Positions 1-9,128 of a stretch of 64,000 nucleotides of DNA are shown piece after piece. The stretch's first letter is position 1. Every line of letters starts with the position of its first letter. The notes beneath the pieces were generated by a model, which worked only from the letters and a program-made list of their open reading frames with translations, did not search any database and was not told where the DNA came from. Position numbers and translations under genes: made by a program. The stretch lies in the NCBI RefSeq assembly GCF_030246845.1, contig NZ_CP126889.1, positions 2,522,995 through 2,586,994 of the forward strand, read 5' to 3'. The stretch comes from Enhydrobacter sp. Lineage in GTDB: Bacteria > Pseudomonadota > Alphaproteobacteria > Reyranellales > Reyranellaceae.

Positions 1-766
1 CGCCGAAGCGCCAGCTCTTCACGCAAAGCCAGCCCAGATCCTCCAGCGGATCGCCGAGATGGGCCAGCTCCCAGTCGAGAATTGCGGTCACGCCCGACTC
101 GTCGGCAAGGTAATTTCCAGTGCGGTAGTCGCCATGCACCAGCAGCGGCCGGTCGAGCGGCGCAGGCTTGCGACGGTCGAGCCAGGTGAGCGCCAGCTCG
201 AACACCGGCTGTGCCGTGCCGAGAAGATCCAGAGACTGGCGCAGGCCGGCGACATGGTCCGCTGCCTCACGACGCGCGAGCGGCGGCAGGGCCGAAGGAT
301 CGGTGGCGTGGATGGCCGCGGCGATCTCGCCCAGTTGGCGCGCGATCCGGCCGCGCGCCGCCGCATAGGGCGGATCGCGCAGCAGCTTGCGTGCGATGGC
401 CGTGCCGCCAACCCGGCGCATGACGTAGGCCTCGCCCAGCCCGTCCTCCGAGACCAGTTCGAACAGCGGCTCGGGCGCGCGCACGCCCGCGCGATGCGCC
501 GCCTGCAGCACGCGGAACTCGGTCGCACGGTCGATCGAGACCGACCGTTCGCGGTCGGTCTTGCCGTTGGTCGGAGGGTCGCGGCGCAGGATCAGCGCGT
601 GCCGCTCTCCCTCCAGCAAGGCGTCGAAGCTCCAGGTTTGGCGGGAGGCGCCACCGGACTGCCGCACCAGGTTCTCGATCCTGGCCATCCCGCGGAAATG
701 GCGGCCGGCGGCGGCGGCGAGGGCGGATCGCACCTGGTCGGCCTCGCTTGGCGTATGAACGGTCAT
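1..766 (-). CDS. APH-family phosphotransferase, C-terminus outside window
   Basis: Reading leftward from the ATG at 766, an open frame runs off the window edge, so about 255 N-terminal residues are visible and the C-terminus is missing. It has the aminoglycoside-phosphotransferase (APH/choline-kinase) fold signature: a catalytic loop HGDYRTGN, then DWE about 20 residues later (metal-binding Asp), followed by LGDPLEDLGW. This arrangement is typical of the ACAD10-like APH proteins often found near acyl-CoA metabolism genes, not of dedicated drug-resistance enzymes. The substrate is unknown. It diverges from the MaoC hydratase gene with a gap of about 67 bases. Confidence 0.85.
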   Translation of the reverse strand, partial: MTVHTPSEADQVRSALAAAAGRHFRGMARIENLVRQSGGASRQTWSFDALLEGERHALILRRDPPTNGKTDRERSVSIDRATEFRVLQAAHRAGVRAPEPLFELVSEDGLGEAYVMRRVGGTAIARKLLRDPPYAAARGRIARQLGEIAAAIHATDPSALPPLARREAADHVAGLRQSLDLLGTAQPVFELALTWLDRRKPAPLDRPLLVHGDYRTGNYLADESGVTAILDWELAHLGDPLEDLGWLCVKSWRFG

Positions 767-833
767 TCACCGGACTGTGGCACAGACCCCGGCCCATGGT
801 AAGAGGGCGCGCCAAAATCGGGAGACCCGGCGC

Positions 834-1280
834 GTGACGCAGACATTCGAGGCCATGAACGGCCTCTTCCTGGAGGATCTGAAGGTCGGCCAGTCGGCCA
901 TGTTCGGCCGCACCGTGACCGATGCCGATATCGCCGCCTTCGCCGGCGTATCGGGCGACACCAATCCCATCCATTTGCACGACGGGTTCGCGCGTACGAC
1001 CCGCTTCGGCCAGCGCATCGCCCACGGCATGCTGAGCGGCAGCTTCATCTCGACGGTGATCGGCACCAAGCTGCCGGGTCCCGGTGCGGTCTATGTCTCG
1101 CAGACCATGAACTTCATGGCCCCGGTGATGATCGGCGACACGATCACCGCGGTCGCCACGGTGTCGGCCATCGACGACAGGCGCCGGCGCGTCACGCTCA
1201 AGACGCAGTGTCTCAGCGGCGAGAAGGTCGTGATCGACGGCGAGGCCGTCGTGCTGGTGCCCCGCCGCACCACCGCCTGA
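834..1280 (+). CDS. MaoC-like (R)-specific hydratase
   Basis: About 148 residues with the hot-dog fold of MaoC-type (R)-2-enoyl-CoA hydratases. The hydratase signature is visible: SGDTNPIHL (catalytic Asp and His), then RIAHGMLSGSFIS, and a YVSQTMNFMAPVMIGDTI segment. These enzymes hydrate trans-2-enoyl-CoA to (R)-3-hydroxyacyl-CoA and often supply polyester or fatty-acid pathways. The GTG at 834 was chosen because GGGAG lies just upstream; the ATG at 855 is an alternative. It ends 7 bases before ribF, so the two may be cotranscribed. Confidence 0.85.
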   Translation: MTQTFEAMNGLFLEDLKVGQSAMFGRTVTDADIAAFAGVSGDTNPIHLHDGFARTTRFGQRIAHGMLSGSFISTVIGTKLPGPGAVYVSQTMNFMAPVMIGDTITAVATVSAIDDRRRRVTLKTQCLSGEKVVIDGEAVVLVPRRTTA

Positions 1281-1287
1281 TGGCCTG

Positions 1288-2214
1288 ATGATACCCGTCT
1301 TCGAAGAGTGGCAGGGCATTCCCGCACCGTGGAAGGGCGGGGCGGTGGCCCTCGGTAATTTCGACGGCGTGCATCGCGGCCACCAGGCGCTGATCGCGCT
1401 CACGGTCGAGCAGGCGCAGGCGCTCGATGCACCCGTGCTCGCGCTCACCTTCGAGCCTCATCCGCGGCGCTTCTTCGTGCCCGATACCGGCCCCTTCCGC
1501 CTCACCCTGCCGCCGGCCAAGGTGCGCCTCCTCGAGGAGCAGGGGGTGCAGGCGGTGCTCGCCCAGCGCTTCGACCAGGCGTTCGCCGGGCTTTCCGCCG
1601 ATGCCTTCGTCGACGAGGTGCTGCTCAAGGGGCTCGTCGCCCGGCACGTCGTGTGCGGGTACGACTTCACCTTCGGCGCCCGACGCGGCGGCAATGTCGA
1701 GAAGCTGCGCAAGCTCGGCCGCGAGCGCGGCTTCGGCGTCACCATCCTCGATCCGGTCATGCGCGAGGGCGAGATCTATTCTTCCACCAGCATCCGCGAG
1801 GCGCTGCGCGCCGGCTGGCCGAGCGAGGCCGCGGAGCTTCTGGGCCGGCCCTGGGAGATCGAGGGCGTGGTCGAGCAGGGCGACAAGCGTGGCCGCACCA
1901 TCGGCTTTCCCACCGCCAATGTGGCGCTCGGCGAGCATTTGCGGCCGCGCTTCGGCGTCTACGCCGTGCGCGCGCTGGTGGACGGCACCTGGCGCGACGG
2001 CGTCGCCAATGTCGGCAGGCGTCCGACTGTCGGCAAGCTGCAGGAGAATTTCGAGGTCCACCTGTTCGACTTCTCGGGCGATCTCTACGGCAAGACCTTG
2101 CGCGTCGCGCTGATCGACTTCATCCGCCCCGAGATGAAGTTCGCCGGGCTCGACCAGCTCAAGGCCCAGATCGCCGCCGACGCCCAGGCTGCCCGTTCCA
2201 TACTGGCGGGATGA
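1288..2214 (+). CDS. ribF: Bifunctional riboflavin kinase/FAD synthetase
   Basis: 308 residues, normal for RibF. The N-terminal FMN adenylyltransferase domain starts with the nucleotidyltransferase motif GNFDGVHRGHQ (about residues 23-33) and contains TFEPHPRRFF. The C-terminal flavokinase domain has the nucleotide and magnesium motif GRTIGFPTANV near residue 204. The enzyme converts riboflavin to FMN and then FAD in the cytoplasm. The order ribF-ileS-lspA is conserved in many proteobacteria, although here ileS has its own promoter-like sequence and a 198-base gap. Confidence 0.96.
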   Translation: MIPVFEEWQGIPAPWKGGAVALGNFDGVHRGHQALIALTVEQAQALDAPVLALTFEPHPRRFFVPDTGPFRLTLPPAKVRLLEEQGVQAVLAQRFDQAFAGLSADAFVDEVLLKGLVARHVVCGYDFTFGARRGGNVEKLRKLGRERGFGVTILDPVMREGEIYSSTSIREALRAGWPSEAAELLGRPWEIEGVVEQGDKRGRTIGFPTANVALGEHLRPRFGVYAVRALVDGTWRDGVANVGRRPTVGKLQENFEVHLFDFSGDLYGKTLRVALIDFIRPEMKFAGLDQLKAQIAADAQAARSILAG

Positions 2215-2249
2215 CGTGTTCGAGGCCTGCATGCGCGGTTTGCCGCGCC

Positions 2250-2278
2250 TTGACCCCCAGCACCCCCCTCCCTAGATT
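2250..2278 (+). promoter_or_regulatory. Sigma-70-type promoter for ileS
   Basis: TTGACC at 2250-2255 and TAGATT at 2273-2278 are separated by exactly 17 bases, a close match to the housekeeping consensus. It lies in the ribF-ileS gap and would start a leader of about 128 bases before the ileS GTG. The prediction is by eye only. Confidence 0.6.
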
Positions 2279-2310
2279 GCCCGCTTCATGAGATCGAGGG
2301 CCATTCGGGA

Positions 2311-2352
2311 GCGAATTAGCCGCCCGGTCCGCTAGCTGCGGCCGGGTCTTTT
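2311..2352 (+). promoter_or_regulatory. ileS leader motif with terminator-like hairpin
   Basis: GCGAATTAGC (2311-2320) is followed two bases later by CCCGGT, which opens a hairpin. Bases 2323-2332 pair with 2338-2346 (one bulged T, loop TAGCT), and TCTTTT follows at 2347-2352. That is the shape of an intrinsic terminator placed between promoter and start codon, so attenuation of ileS is possible. The same GCGAATTAGC-N2-CCCGGT sequence plus hairpin occurs before the ACT-like gene at 24799-24832. No T-box sequence (AGGGUGGNACCGCG) is present. Confidence 0.5.
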
Positions 2353-2412
2353 GATGCCCCCTGGCTTGCCGGAAGGGTCCGGTGCCTCCCGTTCGAACCC
2401 GATGAGTTCGCT

Positions 2413-5274
2413 GTGACAACCGACTACAAATCCAGCGTTTTCCTGCCCAAGACCGAATTTCCGATGCGCGGCGGCCTGCCCAAGAAGGAGCCCGAGCTTC
2501 TGAAGCGCTGGGCCGATATGAAGCTGTTCGACCGCCTGCGGGCCGAGAGCAAGGGCCGACCGAAATTCGTGCTGCATGACGGCCCGCCCTACGCCAACGG
2601 CAACGTCCATATCGGCACCGCGCTGAACAAGATCCTGAAGGATCTCGTGACGCGCAGCCAGCAGATGCTGGGCAAGGACAGCCACTATGTGCCGGGCTGG
2701 GACTGCCACGGCCTGCCGATCGAATGGAAGATCGAGGAGGAGTACCGCGCCAAGAAGAAGGACAAGGACGAGGTGCCGGTGGTCGAGTTCCGCCGGCAGT
2801 GCCGCGCCTTCGCCGAGCACTGGATCGGCGTGCAGCGCGAGGAATTCAAGCGGCTCGGCGTCGAAGGCGACTGGGAGCACTACTACTCGACGATGAAGTA
2901 CGAGTCCGAGGCCACGATCGCCGCCGAGCTCGGCAAGTTCCTGATGAACGGCGGTCTCTACAAGGGCTCCAAGGCGGTGCTATGGAGCGTGGTCGAGAAG
3001 ACGGCGCTGGCCGAGGCCGAGATCGAGTATCACGACCATGTTTCCGACACGGTCCATGTCCGCTTTCCGGTCCTGAAGTCGAAGGGCGGCAAGCTCGACG
3101 GCGCCTCGGTCGCGATCTGGACCACGACGCCCTGGACCATACCGGGCAATCGTGCGCTCGCCTTCGGGCCCGAGATCGCCTACGTCCTGATCGAGGTTGC
3201 GGCGGCGGCCGAAGGCAGCCGGGCCCGCGTCGGCGAGAAAATGGTGCTGGCGCGCGATCTGGTGGGCGCCGTCACCGAAGCCGCCAAGTTCACGCCAAGA
3301 GTTTTGGCGCAGCTCGGCACAGCCGATCTCGAAGGGCTGGTGGCGGCCCATCCCTTGCGCGGCCAGGGTTACGACTTCGACGTGCGTCTCCTGGCTGCGG
3401 CATTCGTGACGGCTGATGCCGGTACGGGCTTCGTGCACATCGCGCCGGGCCACGGCGCCGACGACTATGAGCTGGGCATCGCCAACGGCGTGGAAGTGCC
3501 GGACACGGTCGCCGAGGACGGCAGCTACTATCCGCACGTGCCGCTGTTCGCTGGCCGGCGCGTCTACACGTCCGAAGGCAAGAAGGGCGACGCGAACCGC
3601 GCTGTCACCGAGGCGCTCGACAAGGCGGGCAGCCTTCTCGCCACCGGGCGTATCACGCACAGCTATCCGCATTCCTGGCGATCGAAGGCGCCGGTGATCT
3701 TCCGCAACGCGCCGCAATGGTTCATCGCCATGGACAAGCCGATCGCCGCGATCGGCGGCACCCTGCGCGAAAAGGCGCTGGAGGCGATCGACGTCACGCG
3801 CTTCGTGCCGCGCGCCGGCTACAACCGCCTGCGATCGATGATCGAGGCGCGCCCCGACTGGTGCGTCTCGCGCCAGCGGGCATGGGGCGTGCCGATCGCG
3901 GTGTTCGTCGACAAGAAGACGGGCGAGCCTCTGCGCGATCCGGAGGTGATGGACCGTGTCGTCGAAGCCTTCAGGGTCGAGGGCGCCGATGCCTGGTTCG
4001 ACAGCCCGCCGGAGCGTTTCCTCGGCAACAAGCACGATGCGCGGGACTTCGAGCAGGTGAGGGACATCCTCGATGTCTGGTTCGACTCGGGTTCCACTCA
4101 CGCCTTCACGCTCGAAGGCAACCCCGATCTCAAGTGGCCGGCCGATCTCTATCTCGAGGGCTCCGACCAGCATCGCGGCTGGTTCCATTCCTCCTTGTTG
4201 GAGAGCTGCGGTACGCGCGGGCGAGCGCCCTACGAGGGCGTGCTCACCCACGGCTTCACGCTCGACGAGCAGGGCCGCAAGATGTCGAAGTCGCTCGGCA
4301 ACACCGTGGCGCCCCAGACCGTGTGCGACCAGTACGGCGCGGATATCCTGCGGCTCTGGGTGGTGGGGACCGACTACACCGAGGACCAGCGCATCGGCCC
4401 GGAAATCCTCAAGCACCAGGCCGAGGCCTATCGCCGCCTGCGCAACACGTTGCGCTATCTGCTCGGCAGCCTCGACGGCTTCTCGGCCGCGGAGAAGATC
4501 GGTTTCGACGCGCTGCCGGAGCTCGAGCGCTGGGTCCTGCACCGGCTGGCCGAGCTCGACGCGATGTTCCGTCCCGCCGTCGAGGACTTCGATTTCCACA
4601 AGATCGCGACCGAGCTGCACAATTTCTGCGCCGTCGATCTTTCGGCCTTCTACTTCGACATCCGCAAGGACGCGATCTACTGCGACGCACCCGGCGCGTT
4701 GCGCCGGCGTGCCGCGCGCACGGTGATGGCGGAGCTGTTCTCCTTTCTCACCGCCTGGCTTGCGCCCATCGCCTGCTTCACGGCGGAGGAGGCATGGCTC
4801 GCCCGGCCGCAAGACGTGCCCGACGGGGCGGCCGACAGCGTGCATCTGCGGCTCTATCCCGCGATCCCCGATGGCTGGCTCGACACCGCGCTCGGCGAGA
4901 AGTGGAAGACGGTGCGGGCGCTGCGCCGCGTCGTCACCGGCGCGCTCGAGCTCGAGCGGGCCGAGAAACGGATCGGCTCGAGCCTGCAGGCGGCGCCGCA
5001 CGTCCATGCCGCGCCCGAGTACCTCGCCGCGATGAAGGGCATCGATCTCGCCGAGATCTGCATCACCTCGGCCGGTGACCTGGCGGCCGGCGAGGCGCCG
5101 GCCGGCGCTTTCACGCTGCCCGATGTGGTGGGTGTCGCGGTCGTTCCCGCCCTGGCCAGTGGCGAGAAATGCGCCCGCTGTTGGCAGGTCCTGCCGGAGG
5201 TCGGCCAGTCGCCCAGCCATCCCTTGCTCTGCCGGCGCTGCGAGGCGGCGGTGGAAGGGGCAAGCCGCGCATGA
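2413..5274 (+). CDS. ileS: Isoleucyl-tRNA synthetase
   Basis: 953 residues, normal for bacterial IleRS. In order: a class I nucleotide motif reading HIGT instead of the usual HIGH (about residue 70), the CP1 editing domain with [10 protein letters not shown] and the [19 protein letters not shown] segment, the KMSKS loop in RKMSKSLGN, and a C-terminal zinc-binding domain with two CxxC pairs (CARC and CRRC). It charges tRNA-Ile and edits valine. The start is GTG, out of frame with a five-codon ATG reading at 2402. Its stop overlaps the lspA start by four bases. Confidence 0.97.
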   Translation: MTTDYKSSVFLPKTEFPMRGGLPKKEPELLKRWADMKLFDRLRAESKGRPKFVLHDGPPYANGNVHIGTALNKILKDLVTRSQQMLGKDSHYVPGWDCHGLPIEWKIEEEYRAKKKDKDEVPVVEFRRQCRAFAEHWIGVQREEFKRLGVEGDWEHYYSTMKYESEATIAAELGKFLMNGGLYKGSKAVLWSVVEKTALAEAEIEYHDHVSDTVHVRFPVLKSKGGKLDGASVAIWTTTPWTIPGNRALAFGPEIAYVLIEVAAAAEGSRARVGEKMVLARDLVGAVTEAAKFTPRVLAQLGTADLEGLVAAHPLRGQGYDFDVRLLAAAFVTADAGTGFVHIAPGHGADDYELGIANGVEVPDTVAEDGSYYPHVPLFAGRRVYTSEGKKGDANRAVTEALDKAGSLLATGRITHSYPHSWRSKAPVIFRNAPQWFIAMDKPIAAIGGTLREKALEAIDVTRFVPRAGYNRLRSMIEARPDWCVSRQRAWGVPIAVFVDKKTGEPLRDPEVMDRVVEAFRVEGADAWFDSPPERFLGNKHDARDFEQVRDILDVWFDSGSTHAFTLEGNPDLKWPADLYLEGSDQHRGWFHSSLLESCGTRGRAPYEGVLTHGFTLDEQGRKMSKSLGNTVAPQTVCDQYGADILRLWVVGTDYTEDQRIGPEILKHQAEAYRRLRNTLRYLLGSLDGFSAAEKIGFDALPELERWVLHRLAELDAMFRPAVEDFDFHKIATELHNFCAVDLSAFYFDIRKDAIYCDAPGALRRRAARTVMAELFSFLTAWLAPIACFTAEEAWLARPQDVPDGAADSVHLRLYPAIPDGWLDTALGEKWKTVRALRRVVTGALELERAEKRIGSSLQAAPHVHAAPEYLAAMKGIDLAEICITSAGDLAAGEAPAGAFTLPDVVGVAVVPALASGEKCARCWQVLPEVGQSPSHPLLCRRCEAAVEGASRA

Positions 5275-5753
5275 GGCCGATCGATCGGCAGGCCATGGGC
5301 CTCGTCGCACTCACCTTGATCGTCGACCAGGCTTCCAAGGAGGTGATACTGCGCTATCTCCTCAAGGTCGGCGGCCTCAAATCGGTGATCGAGGGCTTCT
5401 TCCAGCTGGTGGTCGTGTGGAACCGCGGCGTGAGCTTCGGTCTGCTGAGCGGCGATCGGACGGTGCCGCCCTGGGCGCTGTCGGGCGTCGCGATCGCGGT
5501 CTGCATCGGCCTGTTCCTGTGGCTGCGACGAACCGACCGCCTGTTGACGGGATGGGGCATTGGTCTTGTCATGGGCGGCGCCATCGGCAATGTTATCGAC
5601 CGAGCGCGGTGGGGGGCGGTGTTCGACTTCGCCGATTTCCACGTGCGGGACTGGCATTGGCCGGCCTTCAACATCGCCGATGCGGCGATCGTGGTCGGTG
5701 TCGGGCTGATGCTCGTCGATTCCCTGATCGGCGAAAGACAGCGCGCCCCCTGA
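5271..5753 (+). CDS. lspA: Lipoprotein signal peptidase (signal peptidase II)
   Basis: 160 residues with four predicted membrane segments. The two catalytic aspartates are in the conserved motifs GNVIDR (about residue 106) and FNIADA (about residue 134). It cleaves prolipoproteins in the inner membrane just before the lipidated cysteine. The ATG at 5271 overlaps the ileS stop as ATGA, suggesting translational coupling. A predicted lipoprotein, a possible substrate, is encoded immediately downstream. Confidence 0.96.
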   Translation: MRPIDRQAMGLVALTLIVDQASKEVILRYLLKVGGLKSVIEGFFQLVVVWNRGVSFGLLSGDRTVPPWALSGVAIAVCIGLFLWLRRTDRLLTGWGIGLVMGGAIGNVIDRARWGAVFDFADFHVRDWHWPAFNIADAAIVVGVGLMLVDSLIGERQRAP

Positions 5754-5797
5754 CGGCCATGATCGGCGGATAGAAGGCAGTTTCCCAAGGAATGGCA

Positions 5798-6373
5798 ATG
5801 CAACGGACGATCCTCACGCCTGTGACCCTGCTTGCGCTCGGTGCGATGGCGCTGGGCGGATGCAGCGCCTTCGAGAATTTCGGCGGCGCGAAGAAAGTGT
5901 CGCCGGACGAATTCAAGATCGTCTCGCACTCGCCGCTCACCATGCCCCCGAATGCCGATCTGAGGCCGCCGCGACCGGGCGAACCGCGGCCGCAGGAGGT
6001 GAGCCCGGCCGATCAGGCCAAGGAGGCCTTGTCGCCGACGCTGGCCGGCCGCGTGCAGCAGCAACAGGCCGCCAAGGAAGGCACGGCCGGGGACGCCTCC
6101 GAGCGGGCGCTGGTCGCCAAGGCGAGCAAGGGCGGCGTCGACCCCAATATCCGGGCCGAGGTCAATCAAGAGACTCGAACGATCGCCAATCAGGACCAGG
6201 GGTTCATCGACAGCCTGATCTTCTGGCAGAAGGCGCCGCAACCGGGCACGATCGTCGATCCCGCCAAGGAGCAGCAGCGCCTGCGCGACGCCCAGGTGAG
6301 CGGCCAGCCGTCCACCGAGCCGACGCCGACCATCAAGCGGCGGCAGCGGGGCTGGCTCGAAGGCATCTTCTGA
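5798..6373 (+). CDS. DUF3035-type lipoprotein
   Basis: About 191 residues. A short basic N-terminus, a hydrophobic stretch and the lipobox LGGC (Cys near residue 22) mark a lipoprotein. The rest is a proline- and glutamine-rich, low-complexity region ending in an RRQRGWLEGIF tail, which matches the alphaproteobacterial DUF3035 family of unknown function. The second ATG (5798) was chosen because AAGGA lies six bases before it and touches the first ATG (5792). The stop codon overlaps the start of the following peptidase. Confidence 0.8.
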   Translation: MQRTILTPVTLLALGAMALGGCSAFENFGGAKKVSPDEFKIVSHSPLTMPPNADLRPPRPGEPRPQEVSPADQAKEALSPTLAGRVQQQQAAKEGTAGDASERALVAKASKGGVDPNIRAEVNQETRTIANQDQGFIDSLIFWQKAPQPGTIVDPAKEQQRLRDAQVSGQPSTEPTPTIKRRQRGWLEGIF

Positions 6374-7743
6374 CCCGGGTTTCGCTCCCGCGTCGCCATC
6401 TTCTCGCCGCAGGCGTCGGCGGCGCGGTTGGCGCGCTGGCCGCGCGGGCGCAGGCAAATCTGCTGGCCGTCGGACGACAGCCCTGCGAGACGTTCACGCT
6501 CGCCAACGGGCTGCAGGTCGTCGTGCTGCCGTCGGCGCGGGCGCCGGTCGTGACGCAGTTCGTGGTCTACAAGGCCGGCAGTGCCGACGAGACGTTCGGT
6601 CGGACCGGCCTCGCGCATTTGCTCGAGCACATGATGTTCAAGGGGACGGCCGCGCTTTCGCCCGGCCAGTTCTCGCGCACCATCCAGCGCAACGGCGGGC
6701 ATGACAACGCCTACACGACTTTCGATGTCACCGCCTACCATCAGACCATCGCGTCGGACCGGCTCGAGCTCGTGATGCGCCTGGAGGCCGACCGCATGTC
6801 CGGGCTGCGCATCCTCGAGGAAGAATTGGCACCCGAGCGCGAGGTCGTGCTCGAGGAGCGCCGCATGCGGATCGACAATGTGCCCGCGGCCCTGCTCGAC
6901 GAGTCGGTGCGCGCCGCCCTGTTCGGCGCGCGCAATCCCTATGGCATGCCGACGGCGGGCTATGTCGACGACGTGAAGAAGCTGGGCGCCGAGGAGCTTT
7001 CGACTTTCTATCGCCGCTTCTACGGTCCCGACAATGCAGTGCTCATCGTCGCGGGCGACAGCACGGCCGACGCGGTCCGGAGACTGGCCGAGACGCACTA
7101 TGGCCCGATCCCCGCGCGTGGCCTCGTGGCGCGGCATCGACCGGCCGATGGCGGAACCGGATTGCCGCGGCGGCTGACGAGGACGGACCGGCGGGTCGCC
7201 GAACCCGGCTGGTCGCGCGACTATCTGGCGCCCTCCTATCGGCTGGGCGAGGCCCGCCACGCCTATGCGCTGCAGGTGTTGGCCCGCCTGTTCGGCGGGG
7301 GCGAGACGAGCCGGCTGTGGCGCGCCCTGGTGGTCGAGCAGCGTCTCGCCCTTTCCGCCAGTGCCGACTACGATCCCTCGCATCTCGGTCTCACGAGCTT
7401 CGGGATCAGCGTCCATCCCGCTGCCGGCCGTGACGTGTCGGAGATCGAGACGGCCGTGGCCGGCCAAATGAAGAGCGTCCTCGATGGTGACGTGACGGCC
7501 GAAGAGGTCGAGCGCGCGCAGAACCGGCTTCTTGCCGCCGCCATCTATGCGCGGGACTCGCTTGCCAGCGGACCGCGCCGCTACGCGGCCGCGCTCGGCA
7601 CGGGCAACAGCGTGGCCGATATCGACGCCTGGCCCGAGCGCATTTCCGCCGTTCGCGTGGCCGACGTGGTGGCGGCCGCGCAGCATGTCTGGCGCGACGA
7701 TCGATCGGTGACGTCCCTGCTGCTGCCGGAGGCAGGTCGATGA
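6370..7743 (+). CDS. M16 zinc peptidase, catalytic member, probable CTG start
   Basis: About 457 residues after an export signal that begins SLPRRHLLAAG. The inverted zinc motif HLLEH followed by MMFKGT, and the distal glutamate in REVVLEERRM, mark an active M16B (pitrilysin-type) peptidase, probably periplasmic. No in-frame ATG, GTG or TTG lies between the far-upstream ATG at 5860, inside the lipoprotein gene, and the signal peptide. CTG at 6370 overlaps the upstream TGA as CTGA and has AAGG before it, so a CTG start with coupling is the best explanation. Its stop overlaps the next start (ATGA). Confidence 0.85.
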   Translation: MTRVSLPRRHLLAAGVGGAVGALAARAQANLLAVGRQPCETFTLANGLQVVVLPSARAPVVTQFVVYKAGSADETFGRTGLAHLLEHMMFKGTAALSPGQFSRTIQRNGGHDNAYTTFDVTAYHQTIASDRLELVMRLEADRMSGLRILEEELAPEREVVLEERRMRIDNVPAALLDESVRAALFGARNPYGMPTAGYVDDVKKLGAEELSTFYRRFYGPDNAVLIVAGDSTADAVRRLAETHYGPIPARGLVARHRPADGGTGLPRRLTRTDRRVAEPGWSRDYLAPSYRLGEARHAYALQVLARLFGGGETSRLWRALVVEQRLALSASADYDPSHLGLTSFGISVHPAAGRDVSEIETAVAGQMKSVLDGDVTAEEVERAQNRLLAAAIYARDSLASGPRRYAAALGTGNSVADIDAWPERISAVRVADVVAAAQHVWRDDRSVTSLLLPEAGR

Positions 7744-9056
7744 AGCGCGGCCTGCTCGTCCTGATCGCGGTCGTGGGCATGCTCGTTGCCACGCGCGCCG
7801 GCGCCATCGATATCCAGGAGGTCACCACGCCACGCGGCATCAAGGCCTGGCTGGTGCAGGACAAGACCGCGCCGCTCGTGGCCCTGTCCTTCTCCTTTGC
7901 GGGAGGAACGGCGTCGGAACCGCAAGACCGCAAGGGCGCCACCAGTCTCATGGCGCTCATGCTGACCGACGGGGCCGGAGCGCTGCCCGCGGAGGCCTTC
8001 AGGCTTCGCGAGGAGGATGCCGCCGCCGCCTTGCGCTTCGGCGCCTCGTCGGATCGGCTGAACGGATCGCTGCGCGTGCTGACGGCCAATCGCGAGCAGG
8101 GCTTCGAGCTGCTGCGTCTTGCCCTCACCGCACCGCGCTTCGATGGCGAGATGCTGGAGCAGCGTCGCAGCCAGGCGATCGCGAGCTTCAACCGCGCCGA
8201 GCAGCGACCGCGCGCGGTCGCCGACCGGACGATGGCGCGCGCGATGTTCGACGGTCACCCCTATGCGCAGGATTTCGAGGATCCACGCCAGAGCCTGAAG
8301 ACGATCGCGCCATCGGATCTCAGGGCGCGGGCCGCCGCGTTGCTCAGGAGAGACGGCCTGATCGTGGCGGCGGTGGGCGATATCGATGCGGCTGACCTGG
8401 CGTCGGCACTCGATCGGGTGTTCGGCGATCTTCCCGTCGGCGAGCTGCCGGCGGCCATCCCGGAATGGACGCCGTCCCATAGGCCACGCACCATCGTGGT
8501 CGAGCGGCCGGTGCCGCAAAGCGCCATCGTCATGGCGATGCCAGGCGTGCTGCGCGCCGACCCCGACTGGTACGCTGCCCTGGTGCTGTCCCAGATCCTG
8601 GGCGGGGGCCAGCAATCGCGGCTCTTCGATGAAGTGCGCAACAAGCGCGGCCTGGCCTACAGTGTCTCGAGCGGCCTGCGCCCCATGGCGAAGGCGTCGT
8701 TGCTGGTGATTTCTGCGGGCAGCGCGAACGACCGGGTCGCCGAGACGGTCGAGGTGATCCGCGGCGAGATCGCGCGCCTGCGCGAGAAAGGGGTGGACGG
8801 GCAGGAGCTGGCCGATGCCAAGACCCAGCTCACCGGCGCCCTGGCTCTGTCGCTCGATTCCTCGCGCGCCGTTGCCGGTCTCCTGCATGGCCTGCAGGTC
8901 GATGGCCTGCCGCGCGACTTCCTCGACCGTCGCGCCGGCTTGATCGCCGCGGTCACGAAGGCGGACGTCGATCGCGTTGCCCGCCGTCTGCTGCGCGACG
9001 ACGCCATCACCACCGTCGTGGCCGGCAAGCCTCGCGGCCTTGTTCTTGAACGATAG
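7740..9056 (+). CDS. M16 peptidase-like partner lacking the zinc site
   Basis: 438 residues with a cleavable signal peptide ending near TRAGA. It aligns with the M16B fold, including the RLFDEVRNKRGLAYSVSSGL segment conserved in the C-terminal half, but the position of HxxEH reads SLMALMLTDGAG, so the zinc ligands are absent. Such catalytically dead proteins pair with an active M16 subunit to form the clamshell peptidase. The ATGA overlap with the upstream active member supports an obligate heterodimer in the periplasm. Confidence 0.88.
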   Translation: MKRGLLVLIAVVGMLVATRAGAIDIQEVTTPRGIKAWLVQDKTAPLVALSFSFAGGTASEPQDRKGATSLMALMLTDGAGALPAEAFRLREEDAAAALRFGASSDRLNGSLRVLTANREQGFELLRLALTAPRFDGEMLEQRRSQAIASFNRAEQRPRAVADRTMARAMFDGHPYAQDFEDPRQSLKTIAPSDLRARAAALLRRDGLIVAAVGDIDAADLASALDRVFGDLPVGELPAAIPEWTPSHRPRTIVVERPVPQSAIVMAMPGVLRADPDWYAALVLSQILGGGQQSRLFDEVRNKRGLAYSVSSGLRPMAKASLLVISAGSANDRVAETVEVIRGEIARLREKGVDGQELADAKTQLTGALALSLDSSRAVAGLLHGLQVDGLPRDFLDRRAGLIAAVTKADVDRVARRLLRDDAITTVVAGKPRGLVLER

Positions 9057-9128
9057 CGCGACCGCTCGCTTTCGACGGCCCCTGCCCACAGTATCTTTCC
9101 CGAAGGGGAAGGTCGTAGACTGGACGGC

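Noticed and set aside
2279..2412. T-box riboswitch before ileS
   Set aside because: No T-box AGGGUGGNACCGCG sequence and no specifier loop can be found in the 128-base leader.
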